Assembly (NCBI GenBank): GCA_003996215.1
Contig: QJPP01001637.1
Location: 369,501 to 433,500, forward strand
From: Jaltomata sinuosa
Taxonomy: Eukaryota > Streptophyta > Magnoliopsida > Solanales > Solanaceae
Direction: 5' to 3'
Length of the DNA: 64,000 nt
The position numbers were made by a program, and so were the translations under genes. This document shows positions 13,074-23,185 of the stretch, in pieces. Every line of letters begins with the position of its first letter. The first letter of the stretch is position 1. The notes below the pieces were generated by a model. The model did not search any database. It was not told where the DNA came from and saw only the letters and a program-made list of their open reading frames with translations.

Positions 13074-14434
13074 CTGATACACCCAAATTACACCTCTAAA
13101 AGAAAGTATAAAGAGGTCGTTGTCAAATATAGAACCTAAGTAAGGTTAGGGTCCATCCCACGAGAAATATGGAAAAAATACGTCAGTAGTGAATATTTAA
13201 TCATTCGTCTTCATTTCAAGGGGCGGTTTTATGTATCAAAAGTAAAGGTAGGAATTATTAACAATTTAATATTTAATTGTATTCAAAGAATTAAAGGTAA
13301 CTAGGACTGTGTTAACCATGATTTCATAACTTAGGAGATAGACACAATTAATGATCTATGTTGGTGCTTAACATGCAAGATCGGTAAGTTAGGTTTACCT
13401 AAATCCTTGGTCCAGCATATAGATGACTTCCACCACATGCCTTGGTCCGGCCGCGGGTGTATGCTATACTAACCCTTACCCTTGATCCCAGATTAGCTAT
13501 TCCTGGACAAGCTCAAGCTATTAGATGAGGGTTGGTAGCTTCAAATCTCTGTTGTAAATATCCCTTTTCCCATTCGTTACCCCCTTGGTCCGGCAAGTAA
13601 CAATAAGGGGAGTTCTAACGTTGGCCACCGTTAAAAAGTAATTAAAGCGAAGGGAAGAACAATACATGCATAAACACCTTTCTAGAATCATTAACTGTTT
13701 AACTTATGTTTCTTAATTCATCATGGTTCCCACAACCCTAGTTATGGTATTTAGCTACTCATACTTGCAAGAATCAAAGAATAATAAATAATAAGAGACT
13801 TACTTGAATTAATCATGAAAATTACTTTAAAGTAGCAAAATATATAATTCAAGAACACAAATAAATAATAAAGGAGAAGAATAGAATAAATCAAAATTCT
13901 CCGCCCCCCACGGCAGTTTTTAGCTTTTCCTAGCTTACAAAATTTAAAGTAGAAAAATATATCGGCTCTCTTCTGAAAACTATTTTTATGGACTATTTAT
14001 AGATGTAGGAGAAATCCTCAAATAAAATAATTGAGTCCAAAATGAATTGGGAAACTAAAACCAATTGAATTGGATTTGTATTGTGCGTATGATGCTACTG
14101 TCGCCGTATTAATGTTTGTAGCGTGTCATTGGCTGCCACATGGCAAGCTTCTGTTGGAATTGCAATTTCAATTGCATATTGATGACTGCTCATATATTTA
14201 TATATTATTATATTAAATTTAATCTATTAAGTTGTCCACTTGATTTTCTTATATGATTTCTCATTTTTAATTCCTTTCTTCTCCAAATTTCTTCATCTTT
14301 TCACCAATTTAATCCTACAAATACAAATACCCAATATAAGAATAATTCATAAAATTAATGCTCAAAAACAATAATAAAAAGACTAAATATGAGGTAAATA
14401 ATGACTAAATATATGTAATTTTGGCCTCACATCA
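13074..14434. mobile_element. 1.36 kb non-autonomous insertion, class unknown
   Basis: The duplicate unit (around 17146-17160) lacks this block, so it is an insertion. It is flanked by GTAC (13070-13073) and GTAC (14435-14438). It begins CTGATACACCC and ends CCTCACATCA, with only a 4-5 bp terminal inverted match (TGAT/ATCA). It is AT-rich and non-coding. A repeated phrase, 'ccttggtccggc' or a close variant, occurs at about 13410, 13440 and 13580. I recall similar dispersed repeats in Solanaceae but cannot name the family. Confidence 0.6.
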
Positions 14435-14749
14435 GTACGGATGTAGCGGTGTGACCCTGCTATAGCGGAAGGGCGCGGGGCATAACCCCTACCCTATTTT
14501 CCCCTATTTTTCCTTTCATTTCCAGGGAGTTTAAAGGCGATAGTTAAGCTACGAGCTGCTATGTACAACCATAAAAACACCAGTAGAACTAATATAACAT
14601 GCATATAAGGTAAATATTGTCAAGGCTAGATTCCATGTGCTTGAAAACGAAGGGGAAAAGGAAAGGGAACCATCATCTAGTACATGCCCAAAAAGGGGGC
14701 AAAATCCAGGAAAACGATAGTCTAATATAATAAGGGGGGAAGGGGAGTC

Positions 14750-15917
14750 CTAGACCTCATCATTGCTCAAGGGGAACTCTTTCAAGTCCTCCAGCTCTAG
14801 CTGGGGAAGCTCCTGATCGGGGGCAAAGCAGGTGAAAATGACCGTATTGGTCTTCCACATCTGGGCAAGCATGCGATCCCGGGAGCGCCTCTTATTTTTC
14901 TCTTCATCTAACTCCCTATGAAGTGTTGCAAAGTCCTGAGTAGAAGGGGCAGGGCTATACCCACCGTAGTAGTACCCTACATGAATCACCTGACTACGGT
15001 CATGTTCTCTTCAAGCTGGCTACTAGTGATCGGGGGTTGGGACTGTGAAGAAGGGGTAGGAGTGTCATCATAATCATCAGCATCCTCGACAACCTGGATG
15101 CTCCCTGCTTCATCAACCTTCCTCTTCTTATTTCTCTTGGAGGAGATCACTTTCACCCAGAGAGGGTTGAAGGCAACATCCATCTTTATCTCCTTATCAG
15201 TATGATCCTAGGGCACCACAACCCGTCTGCACAATTCAAACACTAAACCCGGGAGAAAGAGGCCTTCCCTAGGACCCCGATAGAAGTCCCTCCACTCAGA
15301 TGTGATATACTCCCCCACATTAAGAATTATCCCCTGCATAGCACAAGCAATAACCAAGGCCCGAGCATAAGTCACGTCAGTAGTGTTTCCCGACTGGCAG
15401 ATCCTCTGGGACACCAAATTCAGCCACCTCCTAGCATTGGCATAAAAGTAAGCACTAGTGATGCCCTCAGCACCGGGCCCGTAAACATGACCTCTGAACT
15501 CCTCATCTACAAAGGTATCTCTCAGCCATGTCATATCCCACAGTCGAGCCTTGGCCTCATATGCCAGATTTGAAACATGAGGCACTCTAGCACCTCATTT
15601 ATAGTTTGAGAGTCTTTAGGGACATCCACCCCTCGAATGCGGATAGCAGGGTTGGGGTCATCCCACCGAATGGTAGGGAGTATAGCGTAGAACTCCCTCA
15701 CCCAACTTGAATGCCCAGAAGGGGGAGCAACCACCAATGGGCCCCAACCGAAATCATAAAGCCTGTGATAGAAAGATGGTGCCTTCTCATCCACTTCGTC
15801 CATTTTGAAGGCTTTCTCGAAATAGAAACCTAGCCTCTAGTAGTCCTGGTACCTCTCCTGACTAGCATCATCGGGGAACCTATCATAGGGATACTCGGGT
15901 ACTTATTGGTGAGCCAT
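14750..15917 (-). pseudogene. Putative plant transposon protein (Transposase_32-like), copy A, broken
   Basis: It belongs to the large plant family annotated as 'putative plant transposon protein' (Pfam PF20167 from memory). The molecular function is unknown. The start MAH is at 15917. Core motifs are REFYAILPTIRWDDPNP, RIRGVDVP, WLRDTFVDEEFRG, EGITSAYFYANARRWLNLVS and SGNTTDVTYARALVIACAMQG. A Lys/Arg-rich KRNKKRKVDE stretch and an acidic C-terminus follow. Defects are a TAA at codon 5, a TAG after QDY, a 1-nt frameshift near 15590, a TAG after VVVP and a frameshift near 14990. Its LTR element is plus-strand, so the gene is antisense. A secondary nested element is the alternative. The three copies are about 390 codons each. 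Confidence 0.75.
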
Positions 15918-16052
15918 TGAGTATGTCAACCTGCAATATGGCAAGAGGAGGGTTAGATATCATAAAAGCATGAGAAAGGGTAATTCAAATGGAGAAATTT
16001 CAATTTAAGTAGGCCTAGGAGGCTACTATTTTTGGTCTTCTAATATAGAGGA

Positions 16053-16140
16053 CGATCGTCCACTACAGCGGGACCACTACAGCGAGAATTTCTCCACTAT
16101 AGCAGAACCGCTATAGCGGGTGTATTCTACTATAGCAATC
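16053..16140. repeat. GCTATAGC-type palindrome cluster upstream of copy A
   Basis: Five ctatagc/ctacagc-type motifs in 90 bp, including the perfect 10-mer CGCTATAGCG at 16109-16118. It lies about 135 bp before the start of the antisense copy A gene. The equivalent cluster before copy C is at 20143-20240. Clusters on the 3' side are at 14440-14470 and 17085-17160. Confidence 0.7.
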
Positions 16141-17449
16141 TTCATCGTCCCAGAACTCCAAGGGCTGCATCAATGGCGCCCCTTGGGCCAAAACTCTATT
16201 TTTAACATTCCAAGTACAGATCAGTACTTCTAAAGTGCTCTATCACCGTTTTATGGAAACATTTAGGCATTATAAGCCCTAAATTTTGTCCAAATCCCAA
16301 ATTTTCTCCAAGAACAACCCTCTACCTCCCACATTGTTTTGAGCCCATTTTTGGCCAAGAGTTACATAATCCTTATGCCCAAAATGCCGTGGAGGCATTG
16401 TAAATGTAAGGGAAGCACCAATCTTTCAGAAATCCGACAAAAATCCAACCCACTTCCAAATTCAAAAACCAACTACAATATCTACCCCAAATCACCCATT
16501 TTCCACCAAAATCCTATCTATAATCGTGCAATAAAGTAGAAGAGTAAGCGGGTACTATTGTTACCTGGAATTTTTGATGTCAAGAGCAGAGTGATCAGGA
16601 GGAAGGGACTATTTTTGGATGTCAAAATAGAGAAGAATGGGGATATTTTGATCTGAAGAGAGTCGTAATTTAAGTTTGGTATGCTTTTGGTTTGTGATAA
16701 ATTGCTATGTGAGTTGAATTGGAATTTCATATTACTTTCAGAAAGAGACTCGTCATTGGTTAAGATAGTGAGGGGACATGACTTTTGATTGTGGGGAAGC
16801 TCTGGTTTCAGGACATTCGGGATTAGTTGGGAACCATAGGAAAAAGGGGACTAGTAATGTATGATAGCAAAAATATTCCATTGCACACTGTTCTAGTGTG
16901 GGTTATAAGTTCTTCGTATTGTAAAGTGTGGCCGATTTTAGAAACTATGCAATGCTGGGGATGTTCTTGGGGTGTTGTTTTACACCATGGCAGGAGTTAC
17001 GGGGTTAACATTGATAGCTGGGAATAGGGATGAGTAAACTTTGCTGAAAATTCCAATTTCCTGGGATGCTACCATGGAGACTGCCGTAGCAGAGCTATAC
17101 CACTACAATGCTCATACTATAGCGAGAATTTTCTCGCTATGATTGTACCGCTATAGCAGTGTGACCCTGGAAGGGCGCGGGGAAGAAACCCTATCCTCTT
17201 TTCCCCTATTTTTTCTTTCATTTCCGTGGTGTTTTAAGGCAATAGTTAAGCTTCGAGCTGCTATGTACAACAAGGAAAACCCTAGTAAAACTAATATAGC
17301 ATGCATATAAGGTAAATACTGTCAAGGCTTGCATCCATGTGCTTGAAAATGAAGGGGGAAAGGAAAGGGAACCATCATCTAGTACATGCCCAAAAAGGGA
17401 ACAAAATCCAGGAAAATAGTAGTCTAATATAATAAGGGGAAGGGGAGTC

Positions 17450-18614
17450 CTAGGCCTCATCATCGCTCAAGTAGGGGAACTCCTGCAAGTCGTCCGGCTC
17501 TATCTGGGGAAGCTCCTGATCAGAGGTAGAGCAGGTGAAAATGACCTTAATGGTCTTCCACATCCGGACAAGCATGCAATCCCAGGAGCGCCTCTTCTTC
17601 TTATCATCATATAACTCCCTATGGAGTGCTGCAAAGTCCTGAGCAGAAGGGGGTGGGGCTATACACCCAGCAGTAGTACCCTCCATAAATTTCCTGACTG
17701 TGGTCATGTTCTTTATAAGTTGGCTACTAGTGATCCGGGGTTCGGATTGGGAAGAAGGGGTGGGAGTGTCATCATCATCCTCGGCAGGCTGGTTGCTCCC
17801 CGCTTCATCCACCTTCCTCTTCTTCTTTCCCTTGGAGGCGATCACTTTCACATAGAGAGGGTTAAAGGCAACATCCATCTTTATCTCCCTATCAGTATGA
17901 TCCTAGGGCACTACAACCCGCCTGTACAATTCGAACACCAGACCCAAAAAAAAAGGGCTCTTCCTAGGACCCCAGTAGAAGTCGCTCCACTCAGATATGA
18001 TCTTCTCCCCCAAATTCTGAATGATCCCCTGCATAGAACAAGCAATCACCAAGGCTCGAGCATAAGTCACATCAGTAGTGTTGCCCGACAGGCAGATCCT
18101 CTGGGATACCAAATTTAGCCACCTCCTTGCATTGGCATAAAAGTAAGCACTAGTGATGCCCTCAACAGTGGGCCCGTAGACTTGGCCCCTGAACTCCTCA
18201 TCTACAAAGGTATTTCTCAGCCATGCCATATCCCACAATCGAGCCTTGGCCTCGTATGCCGCATTTGAAATATTAGGCACTCCTAGCACCTCATTTATAG
18301 TCTAAGAGTTAATAGGGAAATCTACCCCTCGGATAAGGATAGTGGGGTTGGGGTCATCCCAACAAATGGTGGGGAGTATAGCATAGAACTCCCTCAACCA
18401 ACCTGAATGCCTAGAAGGAGGAGCCACCACCAACGGGCCCCAACAAAAATCATGAAGCCTGCGATAGAAAGATGGTGCCTTCTCATCACCCTCGTCCATT
18501 TTGAACAATCTATCGAAATAGAAACCTAGCCTCTAGTAGTCCTGGTACCTCTCTCAACTAGCATCATCGGGGAACCTATCATAGGGATACTCGGGTACTT
18601 GTTCGTGAGCCATT
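17450..18614 (-). pseudogene. Putative plant transposon protein, copy B, best-preserved copy
   Basis: This is the same family as copy A, 388-389 codons from MAHEQVPEYPYDRF (18614) to LSDDEA (17450). From the internal Met in FKMDEG (18508) the frame stays open in phase through three pieces: 18508-18302, 18289-17903 and 17878-17450. They are separated only by single nonsense codons. Those are TAG where copy A has Gln (SQTINEV), and TAG after VVVP, shared by all copies. Further upstream are a TGA (..DDAS*) and the shared TAG after QDY. The C-terminal third has a KGKKKRKVDEAG basic stretch, a Ser/Thr/Pro linker and an acidic tail. The plus-strand 165-aa ORF at 17621-18118 is its shadow. Confidence 0.78.
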
Positions 18615-18852
18615 GAGTTTGCCAACCTATAATATGGCAACGTGTAGGATTAGAACTCATAAAGGCATAAGGAAGGGTAATTCAAATGGAGAAATTTAAA
18701 TTTAAGTAGGCCTGAAAACATTGTCAAGGCTAGCATCCATGTGCTTGAAAATGAAGGGGGAAAGGAAAGGGAACCATCGTCTAGTAGATGCCCAAAAAGG
18801 AGGCAAAATCCAAGAAAATAGTAGTCTAATATAATAAGGGGGAAGGGGAGTC

Positions 18853-20016
18853 CTAGGCCTCATCATCACTCAAGAAGGGGAACTCCTGTAAGCCGTCCGG
18901 CTCTAAATGGGGAAGCTCCTGATCGGGGGAAGAGCAGGTGAAAATGACCTTAATGGTCTTCCATATCCATGCAAGCATGCGATCCTGGGAGCGCCTCTTC
19001 TTCTTATCTTCATATAACTCCCTATGAAGTGCTGCAAAGTCCTGAGCAGAAGGGGGCGGGGCTATACACCCAGCAGTAGTACCCTCCATGAATTGCCTGA
19101 CTGCGACCAGGTTCTCTATAAGCTGGCTACTAGTGATCGGGGGTTGGGACTGGGAAGGAGGGGTGGGAGTGTCATCATCATCCTCGGTAGCCTGGCTGCT
19201 CCCCGCTTCATCCACATTCCTCTTCTTCTTTCCCTTGGAGGCGATCCCTTTCACCTAGAGAGGGTTGAAGGCAACATCCACCTCTATCTCCCTATCAATA
19301 TGATCCTAGGGCACCGAACCCCCATGCACAATTCAAACACCAAACCCGGCAGAAAGGGGCATTTCCTAGGACCCCGGTAGAAGTCCCTCCACTCACATAT
19401 GATCTGCTCCCCCACATTCTGAATGATCCCTTGCATAGCACAAGCAATCACCAAGGCTCGAGCATAAGTCACGTAAGTAGTGTTTCCCGATAGGCGGATC
19501 CTCCGGGACACCAAATTCCGCCAACCTCCTAGTGTCTGCATAAAAGTAAGCGCTAGTGATACCCTCAACACTGGGCCCGTAGACCTGACCCCTGAACTCC
19601 TCATCTACAAAGGTATATCTCAGCCATTCCATATCCCACAATCGAGCCTTGACCTCATACGCCGTATTTCAAATATGAGGCACTCCTAGTACGTCATTTA
19701 TAATCTGAGAGTCTATAGGGACATCCACCCCTCGAATACGGATAGTGGGGTTGGGGTCATCCCAATGAATGGTGGGGAGTATAGCGTAGAACTCCCTTAC
19801 CCAACCTGAACTCCTAAAAGGGGGAGCCACCACCAATGGACCCCAACTTATATCATGAAGACTGCGATAGAAAGCTGGAGCCTTCTCATCCACCTCATCT
19901 ATTTTGAAGGCTCTCTTCTAATAGAAGCCTAGCCTCTAGTAGTCCCGGTACCTATCCCGACTAGCATCATCGGGGAACCTATCAAAGGGATACTCAGATA
20001 CTTGTTCGTAAGCCAT
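18853..20016 (-). pseudogene. Putative plant transposon protein, copy C, frameshifted
   Basis: Same family. It starts MAYEQVSEYPFDRF (20016) and ends LSDDEA (18853). It arose with copy B by a ~1.4 kb tandem duplication; the copies share flanking sequence up to the join at about 18710. Readable pieces are 19893-19669, 19641-19393, 19604-19284 and 19254-18853. Private defects are a TGA in HI*NTAYE, a frameshift after YFYADTRR (about 19520), and loss of the Met in FKIDEV. The TAG codons after RDY and after P (..VP-stop-DH) are shared with copies A and B. Confidence 0.75.
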
Positions 20017-20142
20017 TGAGTAATGTCAACCTACAATATGGCAAGGGGTAGGGTTAGAACTCATAAAAGCATAAGGAAGGGTAATTCAAATGGAGAAATT
20101 TCAATTTAAGTAGTCCTGGGAGGCTACTATTTTTGGTCTTCC

Positions 20143-20240
20143 ACTATAGCGGATGATCGTCCGCTACAACGGGATTGCTATAGAGAGAATTTCTCCATTA
20201 TAGCAGAACTGCTATAGCGAGTGTATTCTGCTATAGCGAT
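20143..20240. repeat. GCTATAGC-type palindrome cluster upstream of copy C
   Basis: Exact GCTATAGC at 20211 and 20230, plus near-matches at 20145, 20158, 20176 and 20198. The surrounding bases (16150-16650 and 20245-20740) are alignable, so this is the duplicate of the 16053-16140 cluster. Confidence 0.7.
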
Positions 20241-21712
20241 CTTCATTTTCTCAGAACTCTAAGGGGTGAATCAATGGCGCCCCTTAACCCAAAACTCTGT
20301 TTTTAACTTTTCAAGTCCAGGTTAGTACTTATAAAGTGCCCTAGTACCGTTTTATGGAAAATTTTAGGCATTATAACACCTAAATTTTGTCTAAATCCTG
20401 CATTTTCTCCAAGAACAACCCTCCACCTCCCCCATTGTTTTGAGCCCATTTTTGGCCAAGAGTTACATAATCCTTATGCTCAAAATGTCGTGGAGGCATT
20501 GTAAACGTACGGGAGGCACCCATACTTCAGAAATCCGACAAGAATCCAACCAACTTCCAAATTCAAAAACCAACTACAATATCTACCCCAAATCACCTAT
20601 TTTCCACCACAATCCTATCTATAATCATGCAATGAAGTAGAAGAGTAAGCGGGTACGATTGATACCTGGAATTTCCAATGTCAAGAGCGGTGTGATCAGG
20701 AGGAAGGGACTATTTTTGGATGTTAAAATAGAGAAGAATAGGGATGAAACTCGTTGGCTTAGGTACCACGCCTGGTACAGGATACTAACAGTTGGCTCAA
20801 GTACCACGCCTAGTACAGGTTCTATATCGGTTGGCTCGAGTACCACGCCTGGTACGGGTTTAATTATGCATTATTGATTGTGTTTATCGATGGTTCCATT
20901 AGTGAACCAGGTTGATTGTTTAAACTCTAATTGAGTATATTGGTCCTTCAGATGCCGAGTTGTTACGCTTAAATATGGGGATGGTCCTAGTATGGATCGG
21001 GCATCGTATGTTATCACTTAGGTATTGGTATAGGGATCCTTGATTGGACCGGGTAATATAAAAAAGGTTAATGCCATGATTATTGTTCAGTTAAATAGTT
21101 GTTGAACCTGTGTCATGGAGTGAGTAATATTGAGAGTCTGGGGTCGTATTTCTAGCTGTTATTATCTATTGGGTATTGTCTTAGGGGTCTCTAGGGCGGT
21201 CCAATACTTGTAGGTAGTTGCATGAATGTATATGGCCTAGTCATTGGGTAAGGGGTTTACTTCTAGTTGTTGAGTCATAGTGGTGGACTTGAATAATGGA
21301 GTGGTATTCTGGGTCTGTACATAGTTGTCAAACTAGAGTTGAGGTGACTTGGGAGGTCTAGGTGGTGAGTGAGACATGGGAAGTCTAGGTGGCAAGTGTG
21401 ACTTGGGAAGTAGTAGGTGTCAGGTGTAGAGTCTTCGAGTAGTGGAGTTGGCAGCGTAATGAGATAGGAAGGCTGGGGGATGGAACGAATTAGTCCATAG
21501 GAGTTAAGGTCATGGTGGTAAAGATGGATTTTAAAGGACTGGATTATTATAACTCATTTGATATTTTCTCTTGTTTTCCTTATGTGATGGTAGGTAGTGG
21601 ATTCGGGTCGACTGATGATGCCTACCAGTACGTATGTTTGTACTGATACTACTCTTGCTATACATTTTGGGTATAGTTTGGTTGAGAGGTCAGTGATGTT
21701 TCATAGGTACAT

Positions 21713-22882
21713 TAGAAGGAGTGACAATTTTAGCCCATATTAATGAAATGAGTCCATTTAATCCATATTTAATGGCTTGAATCACTCATGTTTGAATTGG
21801 GTAAATATGGGCTTCAAGCTATTTTAAGAGCTCCTAAAAATATGGTCAAAATGGGTAAAATGTGGGTATCCATATAGACCCATAATAGATCACTTACTTC
21901 TACCCAAATTCTTAATTGTGCTAAAAAATAAAAAATTTAATATTAATTTTTAATTTTAAAAAGTATTAATTTATTTTTCAAAAAAAATGGAGATTGGGTG
22001 GGGCTAAGATGGAGGGTGTGGGGTGGTAGGAAAAAAATAATTTATTTTAAAAAATATGAAAAAAAATTATTTTTTTTTAAAAAAAACATACAAAAATTTG
22101 GGGGTGGAAGGGGGGTGCCCGGGGGGGGGGGTAGATTTTTTTTTTTGAAAAACATAAAATTATTTTATTTTGGAAAAACAAAAAAAAATTAGGGGTGGGT
22201 GGGTGGAAGGTGGTGGTGGTGGTTGGGGGCGGGGGTGTCCCGGGGGGAGCAGGGGGTGGGGTAAATTTTTTTTTTGAAAAATATAAAAAAAATTGGAAAA
22301 ACAAAAAAATATTAGGGGTGGGTGGGTGGAAGGTGGTGGGGAGGAGGGGTGGAGGGGGGTGCCTGGAGGGTGGGGTAGAATTTTATTTTTAAAAAAACAT
22401 AAATAAATTTTTTTTTTGGAAAAACAAAAAAAATTAGAAGTAGGTGGGTGGGTGGAAGGTGGTGGGGGGTAGATTTTTTTTTTTGAAAAATATAAAAAAT
22501 TGTTTTTTATTGGAAAAACAAAAAAAATTGAGGTGAGGGGAGGTAGGGTGGGTGTGGGTTGGGGGATAGAAGTGGATGTGAGGCGGGTAGAACTTTTTAT
22601 TTTTTTCGAAAAACGCAAAAAAAAATTATTTGATTTTTATGTAGAATCACTCTTTTATTATATTAGAGTACTAAATAGTTTGATTTAATATCAACGAGTT
22701 GATATGCATACAATATATAGAAGGCTTAAAATAATTTGGCTTAAGGAAAGTGGGTTTGAACCATTTTGACCAAATCCATATTTACCCATATTTATATGAG
22801 TGGATTGCAATCCAATCCATTTTAGCTCAATCCACATACAATCCATCCAAATCCAATCCAATCCACCCATTTACCACCCCTA
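21713..22882. mobile_element. hAT-like non-autonomous DNA element in the E 3' LTR
   Basis: It is absent from the 5' LTR at the equivalent point (about 11790). It is flanked by TACAT (21708-21712) and TACAT (22883-22887). The right end read inward is TAGGGGTGGTAAATGGGTGG, very like hAT MITE ends. The left end TAGAAGGAGTGACAATTTT is a weaker match. It has no transposase. Subterminal 'atccaatccaatcc' and 'gggtaaatatggg' stretches are present. The readable duplication is 5 bp rather than the 8 bp usual for hAT, so the class is tentative. Confidence 0.6.
21985..22625. repeat. Alternating A-rich/G-rich tandem repeat inside the hAT-like element
   Basis: About five degenerate units of 95-125 bp. Each has a T/A-rich half ('ggaaaaacaaaaaaa' near 22171, 22296, 22418 and 22510) and a G-rich half ('gggtgggtgggtggaagg'). 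G runs of up to 12 occur at about 22119-22130. Long proline/phenylalanine-rich ORFs here (for example 22160-22618) are translations of low-complexity DNA, not genes. Confidence 0.85.
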
Positions 22883-23185
22883 TACATGACGATGGCGATC
22901 TCCAGTAGCATTTACTCTTTGATTCCATGGTGGAAGTTGTATCTTCTTTTGAATTCTTGTATTTCTCCTGTAGAAGTTCTTGTACCTGTTTAGACTAAGT
23001 CCTAAGGAGGGTTGTATTCGAGTTTTTGTAAAGGATTTTTCTGAAATAAAAGTTGTAAATGTTTTGTTGATTTAGAGAGGAGGTTTTCTTTATGGTTTTG
23101 TTATTTTCTGCATTTACCTGTTTGATCGAGTGGTAAGGGTTCTCCTATCTATGTTCTTAGAGTTGGTGCCCGTATGTCCTGGTAG

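Larger units (their letters stand above)
12112..20745 (+). mobile_element. Internal region of element E (duplicated, antisense ORFs)
   Basis: No sense-strand retroviral gene is present. 12112-13073 is leader-like, similar to M. A large duplication is evident: 12590-13073 plus 14435-16650 is repeated at 16655-20745. Inside the second unit, about 1.4 kb (17310-18710) is repeated again at 18715-20110. Each unit contains one minus-strand transposon-protein pseudogene flanked by GCTATAGC-type clusters. The 3' end of the internal region, its polypurine tract and the first ~1.15 kb of the 3' LTR are deleted at about 20745. Confidence 0.75.
20746..23185 (+). repeat. 3' LTR of element E, 5'-truncated and interrupted
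   Basis: From 20746 it matches E's 5' LTR from about 10830 on, including the three 'ggctcgagtaccacgcctgg' units at 20755-20855. It is interrupted by the 21713-22882 insertion and by element G. Its last 14 bases (30512-30525, ending TGTGACA) reappear after G. The first ~1.15 kb of the LTR is missing. Confidence 0.8.

Noticed and set aside
17621..18118. 165-aa plus-strand ORF
   Set aside because: It lies antisense to transposon-protein copy B, whose coding phase and conserved motifs are clear. The similar plus-strand ORF at 19024 mirrors copy C.
22160..22618. 152-aa proline/phenylalanine-rich minus-strand ORF
   Set aside because: It is a translation of the G-rich/A-rich tandem repeat, with no codon-usage or domain support.
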